A program made the position numbers and the translations under genes. The notes beneath the pieces were generated by a model. It was not told where the DNA came from. It saw nothing but the letters and a program-made list of their open reading frames with translations, and did no database searches. Of a stretch of 34,232 bases of DNA, positions 24,193 through 32,574 are shown in pieces. The DNA is from Halovenus carboxidivorans (GTDB lineage Archaea > Halobacteriota > Halobacteria > Halobacteriales > Haloarculaceae). Positions within the stretch are counted from its first letter, which is position 1. Each line of letters begins with the position of its first letter. The stretch lies in the NCBI RefSeq assembly GCF_009831575.1, contig NZ_WUUT01000009.1:1-34232 (forward strand), written 5' to 3'.

Positions 24193-25758
24193 ATGCCTGG
24201 ACCTGTCGTCGGCACGGCCCCGGACTACGAGATGGACGGCCAGCGCGTGCCGTGGGTGCTCGGGACGCAACTACATCCCGAAGTGGGACCGCTCGGCCGC
24301 GCTCCGGCTGGAAGCCGCGTCCTCATGATCGAGGCCCGCGAGTTCGCCCGCCGGAGGCCCTACCACCACGACAAACTCACGCTCGTGTTCAGCGCCATGC
24401 GGCAGTTCCGCGACGAACTCCGCGAGCGAGGCTACGACGTCGAGTACATCACGGCCGAGACGTTCCGGGAGGGACTGTCGAGGTACTTCGAGCGACACCC
24501 TGGGGATACGCCGGTCGCGATGCGCTCGCCGAGTTACCGGAGCGGGTCGCGGATGGCCGAACTCGTCGGCGAGATCGGCGGTGACCTCGACGTGGTCGAC
24601 AACGAACTGTTCGTCAGCACCCGACGGGCCTTCGACGAGTGGGCCAACGGCGACACCGATTCGTTTCGCCACGAGAGCTTCTACCGGTGGATGCGCCGCC
24701 GGTCGGGCGTGCTCCTGACCGACGACGGGAACCCCGTCGGCGGGGAGTGGAACCTCGACGACGAGAATCAGGAGTTTCCGCCGCCGGAGTGGAGTCCGCC
24801 CGAGCGGTACGAACCCGACCACGGCGAGGCGGTCCGCGAGACCAGCGAGTGGGTCCGCGAGGAGTTCGAGACCTGGGGGGCAGACGAGGGGTTCCGCTGG
24901 CCGACGACCCGCGAGCAGGCACGGAACGTGTTGGAGCAGTTCTGTGAGCGGCGGTTGCCGGAGTTCGGGCCGTATCAGGACGCGATGCGCAGTCGGGACT
25001 GGGCGATGGCTCACGCCCTGCTCAGCCCCGCGCTCAATCTCGGCCTGCTGCATCCGTGGGAGGCGATCACCGCGATAGAGGAGGCCTACGAGTCGCGCGA
25101 GGACATCCCCCTGAACTCCGCGGAGGGGGTGCTGCGGCAACTGCTCGGCTGGCGGGAGTTCATGCGTCACGTCTACCGCCACGCGATGCCCGAACTGGCG
25201 ACGGCCAACCAGCTCGGCGCGGAACGGCCGCTGCCGGAGTTCTACTGGAGCGGGGAGACGGAGATGAACTGCCTCGCCGAGACTGTCGAAGACGTGCACG
25301 AACGCGGCTACGCACACCACATCCAGCGGCTGATGGTCCTCGCCAACTTCGCCACGCTGTGGGGTGTCGAGCCGAGGGAACTGAACGAGTGGTTTCACGC
25401 CACCTACGTCGACGCCTATCACTGGGTCACGACGCCGAACGTCGTCGAGATGGGACAGTACGGCCACGGCGTCTTCGCGACCAAGCCGTACGTCTCCTCG
25501 GCGAGTTACGTCGACCGGATGAGCGACTACTGCGGGGACTGCCACTACTACAAGACGAAAGACACGGGTGACCGCGCGTGTCCGTTCAACAGCCTGTACT
25601 GGGACTTTTTGGCCCGCAACGAGGAACAACTCCGGGGCAACCATCGGATGGGGCTGATGTACAGCCACGTCGACGACAAGCGCGAGAGCGGCGACCTGGC
25701 GGCGATTCGCGAGCGCGTCGACGACCTGCGGGAGATGGCCGACGCCGGAGAGCTGTAG
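24193..25758 (+). CDS. Iron-sulfur bacterial-type cryptochrome/photolyase (PhrB-like)
   Basis: This 521-residue member of the FeS-BCP/PhrB group of photolyases repairs UV photoproducts with FAD and light. The four cysteines expected for the [4Fe-4S] cluster are present: C360 (ETEMNCLAETV), C447 and C450 (DYCGDC), and C463 (RACPFNSLYWDF). The paired histidines in GYAHHIQRLM (H375/H376) match those needed for (6-4) photoproduct repair in PhrB. YGHGVFATKPYVSS is a family signature. I choose ATG 24193, with a TATA-like ATTTACG about 28 bases upstream. Another ATG at 24232 is possible. The gene is divergent from the alkyltransferase-like gene. Confidence 0.93.
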   Translation: MPGPVVGTAPDYEMDGQRVPWVLGTQLHPEVGPLGRAPAGSRVLMIEAREFARRRPYHHDKLTLVFSAMRQFRDELRERGYDVEYITAETFREGLSRYFERHPGDTPVAMRSPSYRSGSRMAELVGEIGGDLDVVDNELFVSTRRAFDEWANGDTDSFRHESFYRWMRRRSGVLLTDDGNPVGGEWNLDDENQEFPPPEWSPPERYEPDHGEAVRETSEWVREEFETWGADEGFRWPTTREQARNVLEQFCERRLPEFGPYQDAMRSRDWAMAHALLSPALNLGLLHPWEAITAIEEAYESREDIPLNSAEGVLRQLLGWREFMRHVYRHAMPELATANQLGAERPLPEFYWSGETEMNCLAETVEDVHERGYAHHIQRLMVLANFATLWGVEPRELNEWFHATYVDAYHWVTTPNVVEMGQYGHGVFATKPYVSSASYVDRMSDYCGDCHYYKTKDTGDRACPFNSLYWDFLARNEEQLRGNHRMGLMYSHVDDKRESGDLAAIRERVDDLREMADAGEL

Positions 25759-26271
25759 TCACGGCTCGCCGGCCGCTGTCGGAGCGACTCTCGCCGCCGC
25801 GACTGCGCCGAGTCCGCCGAACAGCGCGGGCACGAAGACGCCGACGAGGACGGTCGGGGCGACCATCCGGACGGCCGTGATCGCTCCACCCGAGAGAACG
25901 AGAGCGATGCTCGCCGCCAGTGTCAGCGGCGCGTAGCCGACGACGACGGCGCGGCCGACCCGAAACGCGTCGGCATCTGTGTCGCTCGCAGTTCCCACGG
26001 CGAACCCCGCGGCGAGGAGGAACACAGCGAACAGACCCGTATACGGGAGCATCGTCCACTGTACGGTGAACTCCCACACCGGCAGGTGGGCGACCATGTG
26101 GACGAACAGGTGCCCGACGCCGCCGGAGGTGCGCGCCCAGACACCACCGGACGGGTGGAGGCCGGTGAACTCCGCCGCCGCGATGACGCCGAGTCCGAGC
26201 AGGTACGCGACCGCACCGGCGAACGCACCGCGTGCGACCGCCGAGTTCCCCGGCCCGGAGCGAACCGACAT
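25759..26271 (-). CDS. Haloarchaeal membrane protein of unknown function
   Basis: This 170-residue protein has about five hydrophobic segments rich in Ala, Val, Gly and Leu. No charged catalytic motif is seen. An amphipathic stretch near 45-60 contains several His residues (HLFVHMVAHLP), which could bind metal or heme but may be incidental. I do not recognise a named family. It abuts the photolyase stop (convergent, no gap). An A/T-rich box near 26294-26301 on the minus strand lies about 27 bases before the start at 26271. Confidence 0.75.
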   Translation of the reverse strand: MSVRSGPGNSAVARGAFAGAVAYLLGLGVIAAAEFTGLHPSGGVWARTSGGVGHLFVHMVAHLPVWEFTVQWTMLPYTGLFAVFLLAAGFAVGTASDTDADAFRVGRAVVVGYAPLTLAASIALVLSGGAITAVRMVAPTVLVGVFVPALFGGLGAVAAARVAPTAAGEP

Positions 26272-26378
26272 ACCGGCCGTTCGTCGGAGCGGAATAAAAA
26301 GCCGTTCGGTGGACGAGGGACGGGTGCCGCGGCCACAACCCGTGGTCTTTTTACTTCCAAACGGCTTCGAGTATGACA

Positions 26379-27605
26379 ATGAACGGCAATCGATTCGGTC
26401 GGCTCTTCCAGGTGACGACCTTCGGTGAGTCTCACGGCGAGGCGATGGGCTGTACAGTCAGCGGCTGTCCGGCCGGCGTCGAACTGAGCGAGGCGGAGAT
26501 CCAGGCCGAACTCGACCGGCGGAAACCGGGACAGTCGATGATCACCACCTCCCGGGGCGAACCCGACGAGGTCTCGATCAAATCCGGACTGCAGGACGGC
26601 TACACCACCGGCACCCCCATCGGGATGGTGATCCAGAACAAGGACGCCCGCTCGGGCAAGTACGAGCCATTCGTGACCGCTCCGCGGCCCTCTCACGGCG
26701 ATTACACCTACTCCGCGAAGTTCGGGACGCGAAACTGGGGCGGCGGCGGCCGCTCTTCCGCCCGCGAGACGGTCAACTGGGTCGCCGCCGGGGCAATCGC
26801 CAAGCAGGTGCTGGACCAGTCCGAGTACGACATCCAGGTCAAGGCTCACGTCAACCAGGTCGGCGATATCGAGGCCCCCGAGGTGAGTTTCGAGGAGATG
26901 CTCGAACACACCGAGGAGAACGAGGTTCGGTGCGCTCACCCGGAGACGGCCGAGAAGATGCGCGAGGCGATCGACGAGTACCAGAAGGAGGGCGACTCCA
27001 TCGGCGGATCGGTCTACTTCGAGTGTCGAGGCGTCCCCCGGGGGCTGGGCGCGCCGCGGTTCGACTCCTTCCCCGCCCGGCTGGGACAGGCGATGTTCTC
27101 GATTCCGGCGACGACCGGCTTCCAGTTCGGGAAGGGCCGGGACGCGCGGACGATGCGCGGGATCGAACGCAACGAGGACTGGGAGTTCGACGACGGCGAG
27201 TCCCACCCCGAGACCGTCAGCGAGGAGGGCGATCCGGTCCCCGTCGGCAACGACCACGGCGGCCTGCAGGGCGGGATCACGACCGGCGAACCGATCTACG
27301 GTGAGGCCACCTGGCACGCGCCGACGAGCATCCCGAAAGAGCAGACCACGGCCGACTGGGAGACCGGCGAACGCAAGGAGATCCAGGTCGTCGGTCGCCA
27401 CGACCCGGTTCTGATGCCGCGGGCGGTGCCGGTCGTCGAGGCGATGCTCCGGCTGACGATTCTGGATTTCATGCTGCTCGGCGGGCGGATCAACCCCGAC
27501 CGACTGGACGACCGACCCGGCGAGTACGACACGGAGTACCACCCGAGCAGTCCGGTCGACGACCCCGACGACGCCGAGACCCGCGCCGAGAGCGTCGACG
27601 AGTGA
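26379..27605 (+). CDS. aroC: Chorismate synthase
   Basis: This is a 408-residue FMN-dependent enzyme of the shikimate pathway. It converts 5-enolpyruvylshikimate-3-phosphate to chorismate, the precursor of aromatic amino acids. Signatures are GESHGEAMGC near the start, RPSHGDYTYSAKFG, GGGRSSARETVNWVAAGAIA (about 120-140), and HDPVLMPRAVPVVEAM towards the end. An ATG at 26373 would add two residues; I choose 26379 because the family usually starts MNGNRFG. A TATA-like TTTTTAC at 26348-26354 suits either. The acidic C-terminal tail is a halophile addition. The stop overlaps a GTG start of the following hydrolase. Confidence 0.97.
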   Translation: MNGNRFGRLFQVTTFGESHGEAMGCTVSGCPAGVELSEAEIQAELDRRKPGQSMITTSRGEPDEVSIKSGLQDGYTTGTPIGMVIQNKDARSGKYEPFVTAPRPSHGDYTYSAKFGTRNWGGGGRSSARETVNWVAAGAIAKQVLDQSEYDIQVKAHVNQVGDIEAPEVSFEEMLEHTEENEVRCAHPETAEKMREAIDEYQKEGDSIGGSVYFECRGVPRGLGAPRFDSFPARLGQAMFSIPATTGFQFGKGRDARTMRGIERNEDWEFDDGESHPETVSEEGDPVPVGNDHGGLQGGITTGEPIYGEATWHAPTSIPKEQTTADWETGERKEIQVVGRHDPVLMPRAVPVVEAMLRLTILDFMLLGGRINPDRLDDRPGEYDTEYHPSSPVDDPDDAETRAESVDE

Positions 27606-28624
27606 GGGCCATGCTGGGACTGATCCAGGCATTCGAGGCCGCGGGAGCGGTCGCCGAGGAGACCTACAGCGAGTTCGGTCTGTTCCAGCCCGATAAGCCG
27701 AGTTCGCGGCTCGAACGGCTGTACACAGACGACAGTTCGGCGTTCGTCGAGGTCGGGGACAGCCGGATCCACTACCGGGAATCCGGCGACCCGTCGGACC
27801 CGACGATGGTGTTGCTCCACGGCACCTACTCCTCGCTGCACACCTGGGACGGCTGGGCCGGGGAACTCTCCGACAGCTACCACCTCGTCCGGCTTGATAT
27901 GCCGGGATTCGGGCTGACCGGGCCGCGGCGGCGGGGCGAACTGAGCCTCGAATATCTGATCGAGACGGTCGGGGAGTTCTGTGACGACCGCGGGCTCTCG
28001 GCGGTCACGCTCGTGGGAAACTCCTTAGGCGGCGGAATCGCCTGGCGGCTCTCGCTCGACCGGCCTGATCTCGTCTCCCGGTTGATCCTGATCGACGCCG
28101 GGGGCGCGACGCTGCTCGCCCGCCTGGCGGGGAATCTGATGTCGCTGGGGACTGATTTCGTCCCGCGGTACGCGACGCCGCGGCTGCTCATCCGACTCGT
28201 CATCCGAGACGCCTACGGGAACGAGTCGAAGGTGACCCCCGAACTCGTCCGGCGGTATCACGACCTACTGCTCCGCCCCGGAAACCGCCGCTCGGTGCTC
28301 GAAATCGCTCGGAACTACGCGGCCGATCACCCCGGTGGGAAAGCCGACGACGCGTACGGCTACCGATTTCCGTCGCTCCCGTCGTCGTACAGCCCCTCGC
28401 CACGGATCCTGGACGACTACGATATCGAGGCCGTCTCCGTCCCGACGCTGTTTCAGTGGGGCAGCGAGGACGAGTGGCTCCCGGTCTCCTTCGGGAAGGG
28501 CCTCGCCGCGAGAGTCCCGGACAGCCACTTCATCACCTACGACGGGGTCGGACACGTCCCGATGGAGGAGACGCCTGTCCCGACCGCACGGGACGCTGAC
28601 AGGTTCGTCCGGGAACGACCCTGA
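27602..28624 (+). CDS. Alpha/beta hydrolase, tandem paralogue A
   Basis: This is a 340-residue alpha/beta-fold hydrolase (339 or fewer if a later start is used). The oxyanion segment HGTYSS is near 73-78, the nucleophile elbow is VGNSLGG (Ser141), the acid is in the GSEDEWLP loop, and the catalytic His is in GVGHVPMEE. There is no signal peptide. The ester, epoxide or other substrate cannot be told. The GTG at 27602 overlaps the aroC stop (GTGA), implying coupling. ATG 27611 is an alternative start. It is closely similar along its length to the next gene, including a 101-base tract (27818-27918) that is almost identical at DNA level. Confidence 0.9.
   Translation: MRAMLGLIQAFEAAGAVAEETYSEFGLFQPDKPSSRLERLYTDDSSAFVEVGDSRIHYRESGDPSDPTMVLLHGTYSSLHTWDGWAGELSDSYHLVRLDMPGFGLTGPRRRGELSLEYLIETVGEFCDDRGLSAVTLVGNSLGGGIAWRLSLDRPDLVSRLILIDAGGATLLARLAGNLMSLGTDFVPRYATPRLLIRLVIRDAYGNESKVTPELVRRYHDLLLRPGNRRSVLEIARNYAADHPGGKADDAYGYRFPSLPSSYSPSPRILDDYDIEAVSVPTLFQWGSEDEWLPVSFGKGLAARVPDSHFITYDGVGHVPMEETPVPTARDADRFVRERP
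27818..27918 (+). repeat. Near-identical tract shared by the two hydrolase genes (copy A)
   Basis: These 101 bases match 29050-29150 with only two differences that I can find (GCC/GTC and CAC/CAG codons). Flanking parts of the two genes differ freely at third codon positions. It encodes the stretch from the oxyanion HGTYSS through MPGFGLT. Confidence 0.85.
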
Positions 28625-28732
28625 GGACACTCCGACTGTGTTCGAGATGACTGGGAGACGGAGCTCTTCGATCTGATCCGACGTTGATACGACGGCGGAC
28701 ATAGTTAAGTACGTAGAACCGCAGAATCAGCC

Positions 28733-28843
28733 ATGCGGATGTCTTGTGATTGGTCCACTCGGACCACGGAGCCCCGGAGAGGGGATGCGAATCGACGGGT
28801 CTGCCTCTGGAGTTTCGCGGCGTCGGGAGGACGAGGATGGTAG
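28733..28843 (+). CDS. Possible 36-codon leader ORF overlapping hydrolase B start
   Basis: A TATA-like TTAAGTA at 28705-28711 lies about 25 bases upstream of the ATG at 28733, where leaderless translation would begin. The frame is open for 36 codons (MRMSCDWSTRTTEPRRG...) and its TAG at 28841-28843 overlaps the hydrolase ATG at 28837, allowing coupled translation. The peptide is basic and has no resemblance to anything I know, so it may simply be an untranslated leader. It is listed because the promoter position and the stop/start overlap are both suggestive. Confidence 0.3.
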   Translation: MRMSCDWSTRTTEPRRGDANRRVCLWSFAASGGRGW

Positions 28844-29865
28844 CGTTTCCGATCGCGACGACGGTCCGGGTCGCACAGTCTGTCGTCGACGAGACGTACA
28901 GCGAACTGGCTCCGTTCCAGCCGGACCGATCCCGCCGACGGCTCGAACGGGAGTACGCCGACGAACACTCCCGGTTCGTCGACGTGGGGGGAACGGAGAT
29001 CCACTACAGAATCGAGGGGCCGGAGGGGGCGCCGACGCTGTTGTTGGTTCACGGCACCTACTCCTCGCTGCACACCTGGGACGGCTGGGTCGGGGAACTC
29101 TCCGACAGCTACCAGCTCGTCCGGCTTGATATGCCGGGATTCGGGCTGACGGGCCCTCGGGTCGGCGGACCGAACCGGCTCGAAGGCCTCGTCGAGATGG
29201 TCGGAACGTTCTGTGACGAACTCGGGCTCTCGGAGGTTGCGGTCGCCGGCAACTCTCTCGGCGGGGCGGTCGCCTGGCGACTCTCGGTCGACCGACCGGA
29301 TCTCGTCTCGCGTCTCGTGTTACTCGACGCGGGCGGCGCGACGCTGCTCTCGATACTCGGCCGGAAGTACACGCCGCTGGGAAGCGAGTTCATCCCGCGG
29401 TACCTGACGCCGCGTTCGGCGCTCAGACTCATCCTGAAAGACGCATACGCCGATCCGTCGAAGGTGACGCCCGCACTCGTCCGGCGGTATCACGACCTGT
29501 TGTTGCGGTCGGGCAACCGCGGTGCCGTGATCGAAATCGCGCGCAACTACCAGCGCGACCACGACGACAGCTACGACTCTCGGGAACGATTGAGCGTGCG
29601 CCCGCCCGCGCTTCCGTCGGACCCGGACGTTCACCCGAACGTCCAGGACGACTACGACATCGCCGACGTGTCGGCACCGACACTGTTCCAGTGGGGCGCC
29701 GAGGACGAGTGGCTGCCGATGTCCTTCGGCAGGGAACTCGCCGATCAGACCCCGGACTCGGTGTTTCAGGCGTACGAGGGCGTCGGGCACATTCCGATGG
29801 AGGAGACGCCCACACAGACCGCGGCGGACGCGGCCGCGTTTCTCCGGGCGACCCGGTCCGCCTGA
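28837..29865 (+). CDS. Alpha/beta hydrolase, tandem paralogue B
   Basis: This 342-residue alpha/beta-fold hydrolase is a paralogue of the preceding gene. Motifs are VHGTYSS near 71-77, the nucleophile AGNSLGG (Ser140), the acid loop GAEDEWLP and the catalytic His in GVGHIPMEE. The start at 28837 has a Shine-Dalgarno-like GGGAGG a few bases upstream and overlaps the end of a 36-codon open frame. A longer frame using a non-ATG start near 28750 is less likely. The substrate is unknown. It has its own promoter region, so it may be expressed independently of aroC and copy A. Confidence 0.9.
   Translation: MVAFPIATTVRVAQSVVDETYSELAPFQPDRSRRRLEREYADEHSRFVDVGGTEIHYRIEGPEGAPTLLLVHGTYSSLHTWDGWVGELSDSYQLVRLDMPGFGLTGPRVGGPNRLEGLVEMVGTFCDELGLSEVAVAGNSLGGAVAWRLSVDRPDLVSRLVLLDAGGATLLSILGRKYTPLGSEFIPRYLTPRSALRLILKDAYADPSKVTPALVRRYHDLLLRSGNRGAVIEIARNYQRDHDDSYDSRERLSVRPPALPSDPDVHPNVQDDYDIADVSAPTLFQWGAEDEWLPMSFGRELADQTPDSVFQAYEGVGHIPMEETPTQTAADAAAFLRATRSA
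29050..29150 (+). repeat. Near-identical tract shared by the two hydrolase genes (copy B)
   Basis: Partner of 27818-27918: two mismatches in 101 bases, including identical silent positions, within otherwise diverged paralogues. Confidence 0.85.
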
Positions 29866-29963
29866 TCGGGTGCCGAACCGATTCGGGTCGATGGGGTGTG
29901 ACGGTGGCTCTCGAATCGAAGCATTCAATCCGGCAAGCAAATAACTCCCATCTAGAACGATCG

Positions 29964-30542
29964 ATGACACGAGAACTGACCCGACGAGATCTGCTGGGAA
30001 TCGCCGGTGCCGCTGGCTCGGTCGCGCTGGCTGGGTGTGGCGGCGTGCTCGGTGACAAGCGTGGCGTCCCGGGAACCCCCGGAAACGGTTCGGGCGACGG
30101 GGGCGGTAACGGCGGCGGCGGCAGCCAGGTGCCGGAAGGTGTCCCGGAGGCAGTGCACACCTGGATGATGGAAGGTGACGGCGGGCAGGCAGCAAAGCTC
30201 TACTCGGACGACCCGTCGGCGGCCGATCTGACCGGCCAGGACAGCGCGACGATCGAAGTCGGTGCCGGCGGACAGGGCGTCGCGTTCGCTCCTGCAGTCG
30301 CGATTGTCAGTACCGGCACGGAAGTCACCTGGGAGTGGACCGGCAACGGCGGCGCGCACAACGTCGTCACGGACATCAACTCCAGTTCGGTCCCGGTCGA
30401 TATCGAACTCAACAGCGGATCGGCACAGGCCGGCAGCGACGTGACGTACTCCTACACCTTCGAGAACACCGGCGTCGCACCGTACGTCTGCGTCCCGCAC
30501 CGTGCGATCGGGATGATGGGCGCCGTCGTCGTCCAGGAGTAA
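29964..30542 (+). CDS. Halocyanin-type blue copper protein, Tat lipoprotein
   Basis: This 192-residue electron carrier begins with a twin-arginine signal (TRRDLLG, R7-R8) and a lipobox LAGC with C25, so it is exported folded and lipid-anchored outside the membrane. A Gly-rich linker (about 38-54) leads to the cupredoxin domain (about 95-192). Type 1 copper ligands are H132 (GGAHNVV), C176 and H179 (YVCVPHR) and M184. It shuttles electrons between membrane respiratory complexes by analogy with characterised halocyanin. A weak A/T box about 24 bases upstream suits the ATG at 29964. A broken relative lies at 23284-23610. Confidence 0.94.
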   Translation: MTRELTRRDLLGIAGAAGSVALAGCGGVLGDKRGVPGTPGNGSGDGGGNGGGGSQVPEGVPEAVHTWMMEGDGGQAAKLYSDDPSAADLTGQDSATIEVGAGGQGVAFAPAVAIVSTGTEVTWEWTGNGGAHNVVTDINSSSVPVDIELNSGSAQAGSDVTYSYTFENTGVAPYVCVPHRAIGMMGAVVVQE

Positions 30543-30560
30543 CCACTTCCTCGCCTCGCG

Positions 30561-31847
30561 CTATTCTCGCTCGTCGAACAGGTGCTCGGCCAGAATCGGA
30601 ACGAAGGTCCCGATATCGGTCACCATCCCGACGGCCTGCGCGCTCCCTCTGTCGACGAGTTGCGTCACGGTCGCCGGGTTGATATCCACACAGACGGTCC
30701 GGGTGGTCGACGGGAGACAGTTCCCGACCGCCACCGAGTGCAGCAGCGTCGACAGCATCATGACGAAATCAGCCCGGTGAGCCTGCTCGCGGATCGCGTT
30801 CTGTGCCTCGATAGCGTCGGTGATGGTCTCCGGTAGCGGACCGTCGTCTCGGATCGACCCCGCGATGACGTAGGGCACGTCGTTTCGGACGCACTCGTAC
30901 ATGACACCGGATTCGACGAGCCCCTCTTCGATTGCCTCCTCGATGCCGCCGGCGCGGATGATCTCGCTGATCGTGTAGATGTGGTGTTTGTGGCCCTTGC
31001 GCGGGTGGTCCAGTTCCTCCGTGTCCATCCCCAGCGAGGTGCCGTACAGGTCTCGTTCGAGGTCGTGGACGGCGAAGCCGTTACCGATCGAGAGCATGTC
31101 GATGTAGCCCTCTCTGACGAGGGCCGCGAGATCCTCCCGCGCCCCGGAGTGGATCAGCGCCGGACCGCAGACCGCGAGTACATCGCCGTCTTCACGTTTG
31201 GTCTCCTCGATTGCGCCGGCGATTTTGCGGATCGTCGACTCCGACGGTCGTTCCGAGGAGACGCCGCCCTGCATGAACCCGAACGCACCCTCCGAGTCCC
31301 GGGGGCGATCCGGAGGGTTGACCCGGATGCCGGCGCTGCCGGTCACGATCAGGTCACCCTCCTCGACGGCGTTGAGGACCTTCGTGTACGCACGAGGGTT
31401 GTCTCCGTGTTCTCGCGGACTCTGTCCGCTCGAATCCTCCGAGGCGCTTCGCGCCTCGCTATCCTCGACGACGACGGCACAGTCCATCTCGATGTTCTCG
31501 ACATCGATCCACTCGCCGTCGACGCGGATCTCCGTCGGGTGATTCGTCGTCGAGTAAAACCCCTTGGGGACGACCTGATCGGCGGGTGCCGGTTCGAGGG
31601 TCGCATCGGTGGGATCGGCGGGATTCGCCCCGTTCTGGTGCAGTTCGTGGATGATCGACTGCAGGGTATCCTCGTCGTCCGCCTCGACCAGCAGACGGGC
31701 GTACGATTCCTCGGTCTTGCTCCGACCGATCTGGAACTCCTCGACCTCGAAGGAGCCACCCATCTCCATGATCGTCCGGAACGACGTTTCCATCATCCCC
31801 GAGTCGATAATGTGACCGTCGAGTTCTACAGTCCGTGAGACAGCCAT
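30561..31847 (-). CDS. Archaeal-type ornithine cyclodeaminase (TIGR00300 / LOR-SDH family)
   Basis: This 428-residue protein matches the archaeal LOR/SDH-domain family whose Methanococcus member (MMP1218) was shown to convert ornithine to proline and ammonia. The N-terminal domain (about 1-125) has ELDGHIIDSGMMETSFRTIMEMGG and the C-terminal domain has SIGNGFAVHDLERDLYGTSLG, HHIYTISEIIRAGGI and VCVDINPATVTQLVDRGSAQA, an NAD-binding-like segment. A Ser/Glu-rich insertion of about 20 residues (128-149, EDSEARSASEDSSGQSPREHG) is encoded around a perfect palindrome. It probably supplies proline, though the substrate is inferred. Confidence 0.88.
   Translation of the reverse strand: MAVSRTVELDGHIIDSGMMETSFRTIMEMGGSFEVEEFQIGRSKTEESYARLLVEADDEDTLQSIIHELHQNGANPADPTDATLEPAPADQVVPKGFYSTTNHPTEIRVDGEWIDVENIEMDCAVVVEDSEARSASEDSSGQSPREHGDNPRAYTKVLNAVEEGDLIVTGSAGIRVNPPDRPRDSEGAFGFMQGGVSSERPSESTIRKIAGAIEETKREDGDVLAVCGPALIHSGAREDLAALVREGYIDMLSIGNGFAVHDLERDLYGTSLGMDTEELDHPRKGHKHHIYTISEIIRAGGIEEAIEEGLVESGVMYECVRNDVPYVIAGSIRDDGPLPETITDAIEAQNAIREQAHRADFVMMLSTLLHSVAVGNCLPSTTRTVCVDINPATVTQLVDRGSAQAVGMVTDIGTFVPILAEHLFDERE
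31441..31457. repeat. Perfect palindrome inside the ornithine cyclodeaminase gene
   Basis: GAGGCGC-TTC-GCGCCTC is a 7-base-pair perfect inverted repeat with a three-base loop. It lies in a hydrophilic insertion of the encoded protein and is read through in frame. Confidence 0.6.
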
Positions 31848-31896
31848 GCGAGAACGCTAGCGGCAGGCCGACAAGACGGTTTTGGGTCGGTGGCGA

Positions 31897-32442
31897 TCAG
31901 GTCGACTCCTGTCGGGGGTCGACCTGGCCGCTCATCTCTTCGAGGCCGGAGCCGATCTCCTCCCGTAGCTCCGCCATGTCGGAGACTAGCCGCTCGTACT
32001 CGTCGGTGCTCTCCTTGTCGGCTTGTTCTAGCGCCGCCTTCTTCGCCGCCAGTCTGAAAAACCGCTGGATCCGTCTGTCGTACTCGCTGCGTTTGAGCAA
32101 TGTATCGACGAGACCGAGCAGTTCGTCGTTGTCGATCGGCTTTGTCACGTAATCGTCGCAGGCCATCTCGACGATGTCGGTGTCCGGTTCGACCGCCGTC
32201 AGCATCGCGACCTTCGCCGCGATGCCACGCTCGACGAACTCGGCCAGGACCTGATCGCCGGACATCCCGGGCATCCGGCGGTCCAACAGAACGACATCGA
32301 CGCCGTCGTCGACCCGTTCGAGCGCCTGTTCGCCGCTCGTCGCAACCCGGGCGTCGTACTCCATCTCCACGACGGCCTCGTACGCCTCCGCGAGGCCCTC
32401 CTGATCTTCGACGATCAGGACGGTTCCATCGGTCTCGGTCAT
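31897..32442 (-). CDS. Receiver-HalX response regulator
   Basis: This 181-residue protein has an N-terminal receiver domain with the acidic pocket E12-D13, phospho-acceptor D54 (VVLLDRRMPGMSG), T82 and K101 (TKPID). A HalX domain (about 115-168, LLKRSEYDRRIQRFFRLAAKKAALEQ), a coiled-coil-like helical module found in haloarchaeal regulators, follows. No DNA-binding domain is visible, so output is probably by protein contact. No kinase is adjacent. ATG 32442 is preferred over an in-frame one five codons upstream, since MTETDGTVLIVED starts directly before the first strand. Confidence 0.92.
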   Translation of the reverse strand: MTETDGTVLIVEDQEGLAEAYEAVVEMEYDARVATSGEQALERVDDGVDVVLLDRRMPGMSGDQVLAEFVERGIAAKVAMLTAVEPDTDIVEMACDDYVTKPIDNDELLGLVDTLLKRSEYDRRIQRFFRLAAKKAALEQADKESTDEYERLVSDMAELREEIGSGLEEMSGQVDPRQEST

Positions 32443-32574
32443 ACCCGTTCGTTCCACCGGTCGTCGCCGGCGGCCCGGAAGTTGCGCTCACACCGGATCT
32501 GTCCTGCCCATCGGTGGCTCACACCCATCTCCGTACTCGTGTGGGCGATTGTGAGGATAGCTACAAGTATGTTG

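Noticed and set aside
25923-27632. Very long minus-strand open frame opposite aroC
   Set aside because: It is antisense to a full chorismate synthase with all signatures, a typical high-GC shadow frame.
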